10,439 bases of DNA from CAXGUU01 sp964012875 (GTDB taxonomy: Bacteria; Pseudomonadota; Gammaproteobacteria; Ga0077536): assembly GCA_964012875.1 (NCBI GenBank), contig CAXGUU010000107.1, positions 1 to 10,439 on the forward strand. Reading direction: 5' to 3'. The position numbers and the translations under genes are program-made. Position 1 is the first letter of the stretch. Each line of letters opens with the position of its first letter. Positions 1 to 6,162 of this stretch are shown here, one piece after another. The notes under the pieces were generated by a model. The model ran no database searches, had not been told where the DNA came from, and saw nothing but the letters and a program-made list of their open reading frames with translations.

Positions 1-1
1 T

Positions 2-133
2 GCACAGGCAGGCCCTCCAGATTCGCTGCTGGCTGTTGTTATTGTTCATGAAAGTCGCGCCTGCTTGCCGGTTTTTGGATGGCACAATATAGCGAGCGCC
101 GCAATTGCGAGCCAGCTGATCCAGCTTGCGTAA
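2..133 (+). other. Possible C-terminal tail of an upstream gene (uncertain)
   Basis: One + strand frame is open from the left edge to a TAA at 131-133, giving 43 codons ending in ...ASQLIQLA. The other two + frames close sooner, at 49-51 and about 91-93. The codons are ordinary, but GC at third positions is only about half, lower than in the genes downstream, so composition does not decide the matter. No family is recognisable in so short a piece. It may be the end of a gene lying mostly outside the window, or simply non-coding DNA upstream of the operon. Confidence 0.22.
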
Positions 134-206
134 AGAAGGCGCTTGACTGCCGCTACAGCTTCTATGAAACTCATATGTATACAAACAAATTTATCAAAAC
201 TGCCTG
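134..206 (+). promoter_or_regulatory. AT-rich leader of the Mo-hydroxylase operon with TGTATACA palindrome
   Basis: This short stretch precedes the first gene of the operon and becomes clearly AT-rich from about 161 to 200, unlike the surrounding coding DNA. A TTGACT hexamer at 143-148 resembles a -35 box, but no -10 box lies at the normal distance: TATGAA at 163-168 is too close and TATGTA at 174-179 is too far. A perfect 8-bp palindrome, TGTATACA, lies at 176-183, 23 bp before the start codon. GntR-family operators often have a GTATAC-type core, so it is a candidate operator. The promoter itself is not identified with confidence. Confidence 0.35.
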
Positions 207-1046
207 ATGCCCTACGTATTGCCGAGTTCGCTGACTGAGGCGCTCGAATTGCGCGCCAGCGGTGAGTGGTGTGTGATTGCCGGAGGTACAGATGTCTACC
301 CGGCACGGGTGGAGGGCGCGCGCCGTCCGCTGTTGGATTTGTCGGCCCTGTCGTCGCTGGGAACGGTCGAGGGTAATGAACAGCGGTGGCGAATCGGTCC
401 GCTGGTTACCTGGACGCAGCTCCGGCATACGCAACTCCCTGCCTGCTTCGATGCACTGAAGCAGGCTGGTCGCGAGGTTGGTGCCGGGCAGATTCAGAAC
501 GTCGCGACGATCGCCGGGAACTTGTGCAATGCATCGCCGGCTGCGGACGGCGTGCCACCGCTGCTGGTGCTTGATGCCGAGGTCGAGCTGTCCTCGGTCG
601 AAGGTCGGCGGGTGGCGGCGCTGAGCGATTTTATCCTTGGCAACCGCAGGACTCTCCTCAAAGACAACGAACTCGTGACTGCGGTCATCGTCCCGCGCAG
701 GGAAGAGCATGCGCCAAGTCGGTTTTACAAACTGGGATCGCGGCGATACCTGGTGATTTCCATCGCGATGGTCGCCGCACAAATCGTGATCGATGAGACA
801 GGCTGCGTCTCGTCTGCACGTATAGCGGTGGGGTCGTGTTCTGAAGTCGCAACTCGCTTGCCAGAGCTTGAATCGTCGCTCGTTGGCGTGGTTGCGGACG
901 AGCGAATCGCAACGTATGTAACATCAGATCGTTTGCAACGGCTCGCGCCCATCGACGACGTGCGAGGCAGCTGTGCCTACCGACTCGAAGCAGCGGCGGA
1001 GATCATTCGGCGCGTGCTCATCGACAGTGTGGCGAGTGTGTCATGA
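207..1046 (+). CDS. FAD-binding subunit of a xanthine dehydrogenase/CO dehydrogenase-type molybdenum hydroxylase
   Basis: This 279-residue protein is the medium (FAD) subunit of a three-domain molybdenum hydroxylase. It passes electrons from the [2Fe-2S] clusters to the final acceptor. The two FAD-binding signatures are visible: AGGTD at residues 25-29 and TIAGNLCNASPAAD at 101-114. The C-terminal part (about 170-270) matches the CO-dehydrogenase flavoprotein C-terminal domain. The length is normal for CoxM, XdhB or YgfM-type subunits, and there is no extra Fe-S insertion like that of 4-hydroxybenzoyl-CoA reductase. The ATG at 207 begins a typical family N-terminus (MPYVLPSSLTEAL), but no convincing Shine-Dalgarno precedes it. 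The stop overlaps the next start as ATGA, implying coupled translation with its partner subunit. The substrate cannot be told from this subunit. Confidence 0.93.
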   Translation: MPYVLPSSLTEALELRASGEWCVIAGGTDVYPARVEGARRPLLDLSALSSLGTVEGNEQRWRIGPLVTWTQLRHTQLPACFDALKQAGREVGAGQIQNVATIAGNLCNASPAADGVPPLLVLDAEVELSSVEGRRVAALSDFILGNRRTLLKDNELVTAVIVPRREEHAPSRFYKLGSRRYLVISIAMVAAQIVIDETGCVSSARIAVGSCSEVATRLPELESSLVGVVADERIATYVTSDRLQRLAPIDDVRGSCAYRLEAAAEIIRRVLIDSVASVS

Positions 1047-3808
1047 GTCAGCACGCGGCAGATGCCGACAGCATAGAACTTACGTTTACCGTCAATGGCG
1101 TGGTCGTTTCGGTCACGGCGCCGCCGCAGGAACGACTCAGCAATATATTGCGTGAGCACCTCGGCCTTAAGGGCACCAAGGTCGGATGCGACGCCGGCGA
1201 TTGTGGTGCATGCACCGTGTTGCTTGAAGGCACACCGGTCTGTGCCTGCATGGTGCCCGGCGGTCGACTCGATGGCCGTGAAGTGATCACCGTCGAAGGC
1301 CTGGCCGCAAATACGGCTGTGGGTGAGCCTCTGCAACAGAGTTTTCTGGCGCATGGCGCGGCACAGTGTGGCATTTGCACCCCCGGCATGCTGGTCACTG
1401 CGGCGGCGTTGTTAACCACGACGCCGCAGCCGTCAACGGCAGACGTGGAAGACGCTCTCGGCGGCGTCCTGTGCCGCTGTACGGGCTACCGAAAAATCGT
1501 GGCTGCAGTTCAGTCGGTTGAAGACCAGCGATCGCCGGCGGCCGCGCCCGGTGGCGCCGTTGGTCAACGCCAGGCTCGTATCGATGGTTGGGCAAAACTG
1601 ACCGGCGATGATCTGTTTGGTGATGACGCAGCGCCGGCGGATGCGCTGACGCTTAAGGTCGTGCGCTCGCCCTATCATCACGCGCGTTTTGAATTCGGTG
1701 CGGTCGAATCCTATGTGCGCAGCAAAGCGGGGATAGCACTGGTTCTTACCGCAGAGGATATTCCCGGCGACAACGTCTTTGGTGTGATTCCGACATTTCG
1801 TGATCAACCGGTTTTTGCTGAAGCCGAGACCCGGTTTATGGGCGAGGCCGTCGCCGCAGTCATTGGCGAAGCGCATGTCATGCAGGACTTTGACCCGCGC
1901 GAATTTCCCGTCACGTTTACCGAGCTGCCCCCGCTGTTGGATACGGAGAGCGCTCAGACGACAGGTGCCGAAACCGTGCACGATACGCGCTCCGGCAATG
2001 TACTGACTGAAGGTTTTGTCGAGCGCGGTGATGTTGAGCAGGCCCTGGATCAGAGTGCATTCGTCGCTGAAGGTGAATTCCGCACGGGCTTTGTCGAACA
2101 TGCTTACATCGAACCCGAATCAGGTTATGCCGTTCGCCGGGGAGACCGGCTGGAAGTTTACGGCAGCACCCAGGCGCCCCACATGGATCGGGAGGAGCTG
2201 GCGCGAATCATGGCCCTGCAGCCGGAGGACATTCGGGTTTTACCCAGTGCCGTCGGCGGAGGATTTGGCAGCAAGCTTGATTTGTCTTTTCAGCCGATGC
2301 TGGCACTCGCCGCATGGCGCCTTGATCGGGCCGTCAGGGTTACCTATTCCCGGCCTGAGTCCATGCGCAGTACGACCAAGCGGCACCCGAGTCGGATTCA
2401 GGCGCGAGTCGGCACCGACACCGAGGGCCATCTAACGGCCATGTCGTTTTTCGGCGAATTCAATACCGGCGCCTATGCATCGTGGGGACCGACCGTGGCC
2501 AACCGGGTCCCGGTACATGCTTCCGGTCCGTATCGCCTCAAGTCATACCAGGCGCGATCGCGTGCGGTGCATACGCATTCGGCGCCGGCCGGGGCGTTCC
2601 GTGGATTTGGTGTGCCACAGTCTGCGATCGTCCAGGAAGTACTGTTCGATGAACTTGCTGCCAGACTTGGCCACGACCGGCTGGCTTTCCGCATCAAAAA
2701 TGCACTCGTCGCCGGCGACGAGACTGTCACCGGACAAACGTTCAATCAGGGGGTCGGCATTCGTGCCTGCCTGGCGGCGTTAGAGGCGCCGTGGGCTGAC
2801 GCGCTTGAAGCGGTCGCAGTGTTTAATGCCGATACTACAGACCAACGCCGACGGGGTGTCGGCGTGGCCAGCTGTTGGTATGGCTGCGGCAACACCAGCC
2901 TGCCCAACCCTTCGACGATAAAACTTGGTTTAACACCGGAAGGTCGCGTGCGGCTCTACCAGGGCGCTGTCGACATCGGTCAGGGTTCAAATACGGTGGT
3001 GGCGCAGATTTGTGCGCAAACGCTCGGGCTCGAGATCGAACATTTCGATTTGATTTCGGCCGATACCGACAGCACACCGGACGCTGGTAAGACGTCCGCG
3101 TCACGCCAGACTTTCGTTTCGGGCAAGGCTGCAATGTTGTCTGGTACAGCACTTAAGCGTGCGATAACAAGCTCGGCCGGGCTGGCGGCATCATCGTCGC
3201 TCAGGCTCGATGGTGACCGCGTTGTCGTTAGCGATGGTCACACCAATGCCAGCATTGAACTCGCCGAACTGCCGGTGAATGACGACGGCCTGGTGTTCGT
3301 GGCGGAAGAAACGTTTGACCCACCGACCACCCCGTTGGATGAAAACGGTCAGGGAGAACCCTATGCGAGTTTTGGCTATGGCGCGCAGGTCGCGGTGGTG
3401 GAGGTCGATACGAAACTGGGCACCGTGAGGGTTTGCAGCATGACCGCAGCGCATGATGTCGGTTGCGCCATCAACCCGACTCTGGTGGAGGGGCAAATCG
3501 AGGGCGGCATTGCTCAGGGTATCGGCATGGCGCTTATGGAATCGTGGACACCAGGTCGTACCGACAACCTGCATGACTACCTGATCCCGACTTTTGGTGA
3601 TGTGCCGGATATCGACGTCCGGCTCATCGAAGATCCTGACGCGCTGGGGCCTTACGGCGCAAAGGGACTCGGTGAACACGTGCTGATACCGACCGCACCG
3701 GCGATTCTGAATGCGATCCGGCACGCCACCGGCGCCGTTTTACGGCACCTGCCGGCAACACCCGAACGCGTGTTGGCAGCAATCAGGGATGCTGAGAGTG
3801 CACGATGA
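1043..3808 (+). CDS. Fused [2Fe-2S] / molybdopterin catalytic subunit of a molybdenum hydroxylase
   Basis: This 921-residue protein fuses the small and large subunits of a xanthine-dehydrogenase-family enzyme. Residues 1-160 hold both [2Fe-2S] clusters: plant-ferredoxin-type C49, C54, C57, C69, and C109, C112, C144, C146 (QCGICTPGM and LCRCTGYR). Residues about 175-915 form the molybdopterin domains, with GSTQAPH (375-381), GGGFGSK (405-411), GAFRGFG (517-523), DIGQGS (644-649) and GAKGLGE (872-878). E878 aligns with the catalytic glutamate (E1261 in bovine xanthine dehydrogenase). The FRGFG loop resembles purine and N-heterocycle hydroxylases rather than CO dehydrogenase, whose loop carries the cluster-binding cysteine. 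The fused layout with a separate FAD subunit resembles E. coli XdhD/YgfN with YgfM. It overlaps both neighbours by 4 bp. The following ring-reductase gene suggests an N-heterocycle such as nicotinate as substrate, which is inference. Confidence 0.93.
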   Translation: MSQHAADADSIELTFTVNGVVVSVTAPPQERLSNILREHLGLKGTKVGCDAGDCGACTVLLEGTPVCACMVPGGRLDGREVITVEGLAANTAVGEPLQQSFLAHGAAQCGICTPGMLVTAAALLTTTPQPSTADVEDALGGVLCRCTGYRKIVAAVQSVEDQRSPAAAPGGAVGQRQARIDGWAKLTGDDLFGDDAAPADALTLKVVRSPYHHARFEFGAVESYVRSKAGIALVLTAEDIPGDNVFGVIPTFRDQPVFAEAETRFMGEAVAAVIGEAHVMQDFDPREFPVTFTELPPLLDTESAQTTGAETVHDTRSGNVLTEGFVERGDVEQALDQSAFVAEGEFRTGFVEHAYIEPESGYAVRRGDRLEVYGSTQAPHMDREELARIMALQPEDIRVLPSAVGGGFGSKLDLSFQPMLALAAWRLDRAVRVTYSRPESMRSTTKRHPSRIQARVGTDTEGHLTAMSFFGEFNTGAYASWGPTVANRVPVHASGPYRLKSYQARSRAVHTHSAPAGAFRGFGVPQSAIVQEVLFDELAARLGHDRLAFRIKNALVAGDETVTGQTFNQGVGIRACLAALEAPWADALEAVAVFNADTTDQRRRGVGVASCWYGCGNTSLPNPSTIKLGLTPEGRVRLYQGAVDIGQGSNTVVAQICAQTLGLEIEHFDLISADTDSTPDAGKTSASRQTFVSGKAAMLSGTALKRAITSSAGLAASSSLRLDGDRVVVSDGHTNASIELAELPVNDDGLVFVAEETFDPPTTPLDENGQGEPYASFGYGAQVAVVEVDTKLGTVRVCSMTAAHDVGCAINPTLVEGQIEGGIAQGIGMALMESWTPGRTDNLHDYLIPTFGDVPDIDVRLIEDPDALGPYGAKGLGEHVLIPTAPAILNAIRHATGAVLRHLPATPERVLAAIRDAESAR

Positions 3809-5253
3809 CCGAACAGTCTTCCGCAGCTGAATCCGAACAGGGCATTGTGCGCTGCGACGCCTGCCCGGTGCTGTGCCGTATCAAACCGGGCCGCAGCGGC
3901 GCCTGCGATCGCTATGCCAATGATGATGGCGTGCTGGTGCGGGTTGATCCGCTGGTCGTCACGGAACGCGCATTGGCAGACGAACGCCCGGTTGTAGCCT
4001 TCGCTGAGGCCACGGCCGACTGGAGCGGCGACATGCTCTCGCCCGCTGACGCGTTTGTAACCGGTATTGGCGCTGGTACGACCTATCCTGATTACAAACC
4101 GGCGCCGTTCATTGTGTCGCAGGCGCTTGAGGGCATCGATACGGTCACGGTTGTTACTGAAGGCATCTTCAGCTTTTGCGGCGTGCTGGCCAAGATCGAT
4201 ACCGATCGTTTCCTCGGGCCCGAATGTGCGGCTGTGCGCTATGACGGCGAGCAGATTGGCCACGTCACGACAGCCCAGTACGGCTCGCAAATGCTCGCCC
4301 TCGGCGGCGTGCGCCACCTGACGGGCGGATCGCGCAAAGAGGGGACGCGCACCTGCGAGGCGTTGCTGGAGCTGTGCAATAAAAAAGCGGTTGAAGTGCA
4401 GATCGATGATGGCGCCAAAGTCGTTTTGCAAGCCGGCGCTGCACCTGTTGTCAACGAGGTGCCAGAGAGTCGCATGCGTGTCGGCTGTGGTTCGGCTGCG
4501 ATCGGCATGTTTGCGCAGCAGTTCCAGGGCCTGGTCGATGAAGTCGTCGTGGTCGATGATCACATCACCGGAGTACTGAGCGAACACCAGGCCGGCCGGC
4601 ATCTCGGCATGGAGGCCTCAGGTATTCGACTGACCGGACACCGCTCGACGCCCGGACGGTACTTCAATGTCTCCGAACCGGGGCTTGGCTGGGGCGGTAC
4701 GGAAGTTGAAGAGCCATTGAGCATCATTAAAAAGATCGATGCCAAAAAAGCGCGACCCGGCATGCGACTGTTGATGACCACGACAACCGGCGAAGATTCG
4801 CTGTATTACGAATTGAATGATGAACTGGTGCCGGTCCCGACGGTGATGCCTGCTGCGCTGAATGCAGTGGTCGAGCGTATCGGCGAGAATTGTGAACCGT
4901 CATTGGTGACAATTTTGTTCCAGGCCGGAGCCGGTGGTTCGCTGCGGGCGGGGGTCACTGCAAATCCAATCACTATCACACGTTCGGTCGCGGAGCGTAC
5001 GACGCGCGTCACGATGGGTGGGGCAGAATCCTACGTGTTTCCGGGCGGTGGTATCACCGTGATGGTGGATGTGTTGCAGCTTCCCGACAATGCGTTCGGG
5101 TATGTGCCAACGCCGGCCCTGGTTGCGCCGATTGAGTTTACTTTGCCGGCGGAGTTATACGCCGCCTGCGGCGGTCACATGGAATATGTGACGCCTCTGG
5201 CCGATGTGCTGGCCGATGACGCCCGGGCGTCGCGCCATCCGGTGCCACGTTGA
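3805..5253 (+). CDS. 6-hydroxynicotinate reductase-like iron-sulfur flavoprotein
   Basis: This 482-residue protein resembles the proteins annotated as 6-hydroxynicotinate reductase. In Eubacterium barkeri that enzyme reduces 6-hydroxynicotinate to 1,4,5,6-tetrahydro-6-oxonicotinate and is reported to contain covalent flavin plus [2Fe-2S] and [4Fe-4S] clusters. The N-terminus has a cysteine motif, C17, C20, C24 and C34 (CDACPVLC, then C34), suitable for an Fe-S cluster. Further cysteines are at 125, 141, 184, 191, 228, 363 and 455, eleven in all. Family-like segments are DDHITGVLSEHQAG (251-264) and STPGRYFNVSEPGLGWGGT (281-299). No signal peptide or membrane segment is seen, so it should act in the cytoplasm. 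The start overlaps the Mo-hydroxylase stop (ATGA), and a UPF0280 gene follows after 10 bp. The family call comes from recognition of the sequence; the true substrate could be another hydroxylated N-heterocycle. Confidence 0.8.
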   Translation: MTEQSSAAESEQGIVRCDACPVLCRIKPGRSGACDRYANDDGVLVRVDPLVVTERALADERPVVAFAEATADWSGDMLSPADAFVTGIGAGTTYPDYKPAPFIVSQALEGIDTVTVVTEGIFSFCGVLAKIDTDRFLGPECAAVRYDGEQIGHVTTAQYGSQMLALGGVRHLTGGSRKEGTRTCEALLELCNKKAVEVQIDDGAKVVLQAGAAPVVNEVPESRMRVGCGSAAIGMFAQQFQGLVDEVVVVDDHITGVLSEHQAGRHLGMEASGIRLTGHRSTPGRYFNVSEPGLGWGGTEVEEPLSIIKKIDAKKARPGMRLLMTTTTGEDSLYYELNDELVPVPTVMPAALNAVVERIGENCEPSLVTILFQAGAGGSLRAGVTANPITITRSVAERTTRVTMGGAESYVFPGGGITVMVDVLQLPDNAFGYVPTPALVAPIEFTLPAELYAACGGHMEYVTPLADVLADDARASRHPVPR

Positions 5254-5263
5254 GGGCGGCGGT

Positions 5264-6154
5264 GTGAGTTTCGCCAGACCGCAGGTGGCGCGGTTGCCCG
5301 GCAATCGCCTGCACCTGCAACACGGGCCAATCGATCTCGTGATTCGGGTCGAGGGTAAGCGCGACGGGGTCGAGCAGGCTTACGATCAGGCGAACCGGCG
5401 GTTTGCGTCAGTGCTTGAGGAACTCGTCGGCGAGCTCGGGATGCTGCGCGCTCTGGTTGAACCGAAATGTTGCCTGGAAACGCCCGTGGCGCAACGCATG
5501 TGGCGGGCAACCGTGCCGTTCGCCGCGCATGGCTTGACGCCGATGGCGGCCGTCGCCGGCAGCGTCGCCGACGAGATTGTCCATGCCATGGTGCTGGATA
5601 ACGAATGTATATCACGTGCGTTCGTCAATAATGGTGGGGACATCGCTATCTGGAATACGACTTCAGTGCCATTCGAAATCGCGACGGCTGTGGCTGACGA
5701 TTGGATGCCAGCCAATGCGAGTTTCCCGGCAACGATTTCCGTTGGTGCAGCGGACCAGATCGGGGGCGTCGTTACGTCCGGCTGGCGCGGACGCTCGTAC
5801 TCTCTGGGCATCGCCGATGCGGTCACTGTGCTGGCCGATTCCGCCGCCAGCGCTGACGCGGCAGCGACCGTGATCGCGAATACTGTTGATGTCGAGGCGC
5901 CTTCCATAGAAAGGTGCGAAGCAAGAAAGCTCGATCCCGATTCGGATCTGGGGCAGCGGCTCGTCACGGTCTGCGTTGGCAAGCTTACGCAGACCGAACG
6001 AGCCAGCGCGTTGGATCAGGGCGCAAGACTCGCACAACATTTTTGCACCGATAACACGGTCAACGCTGTCCTCATGCTGCTTCAGGGCGATTGCCGTGTG
6101 GTTGGAAGTCTGACGGCGGTCAGGTACTACGACGCCCTGGCCGGCGTTGCCTGA
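5264..6154 (+). CDS. UPF0280 family protein (ApbE-like, predicted flavin transferase)
   Basis: This is a 296-residue protein of the UPF0280 family, which belongs to the ApbE-like superfamily. ApbE enzymes attach FMN from FAD to a threonine of a target protein. Visible family marks are PMAAVAGSVAD (93-103), NNGGDIAI (122-129), which corresponds to the conserved N-x-GGD of ApbE, and SLGIADAVTVLADSAASADAAAT (180-202), which resembles the ApbE C-terminal AD-A-AT motif. I chose the GTG at 5264 because GAGGG at 5252-5256 lies 7 bases upstream; an in-frame ATG at 5204 would overlap the previous gene by 50 bases. There is no signal peptide, unlike many ApbE lipoproteins, so it should work in the cytoplasm beside its neighbour. 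Its position directly after a reductase family known for covalent flavin suggests that protein as its target. That link is inferred. Confidence 0.82.
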   Translation: MSFARPQVARLPGNRLHLQHGPIDLVIRVEGKRDGVEQAYDQANRRFASVLEELVGELGMLRALVEPKCCLETPVAQRMWRATVPFAAHGLTPMAAVAGSVADEIVHAMVLDNECISRAFVNNGGDIAIWNTTSVPFEIATAVADDWMPANASFPATISVGAADQIGGVVTSGWRGRSYSLGIADAVTVLADSAASADAAATVIANTVDVEAPSIERCEARKLDPDSDLGQRLVTVCVGKLTQTERASALDQGARLAQHFCTDNTVNAVLMLLQGDCRVVGSLTAVRYYDALAGVA

Positions 6155-6162
6155 ACGTGCAA

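Noticed and set aside
46..172. A - strand reading of 42 codons (start complement of 172-174) that looks like a small membrane protein (WISWLAIAALAIL).
   Set aside because: It has no Shine-Dalgarno, lies in an apparent promoter region, has no recognisable family and is short enough to be chance.
1433..2101. A - strand frame of 222 codons within the Mo-hydroxylase gene.
   Set aside because: It is antisense to the 2Fe-2S/molybdopterin domains, with no family resemblance or ribosome binding site.
3652..4602. Long - strand open frame (316 codons) opposite the end of the Mo subunit and the reductase.
   Set aside because: It is antisense to two well-recognised protein families. Long antisense frames are expected in GC-rich genes, and its translation resembles no family.
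5204..5263. Upstream in-frame ATG start for the UPF0280 gene.
   Set aside because: It would overlap the reductase by 50 bases. The GTG at 5264 has GAGGG at good spacing and begins the family-like sequence.
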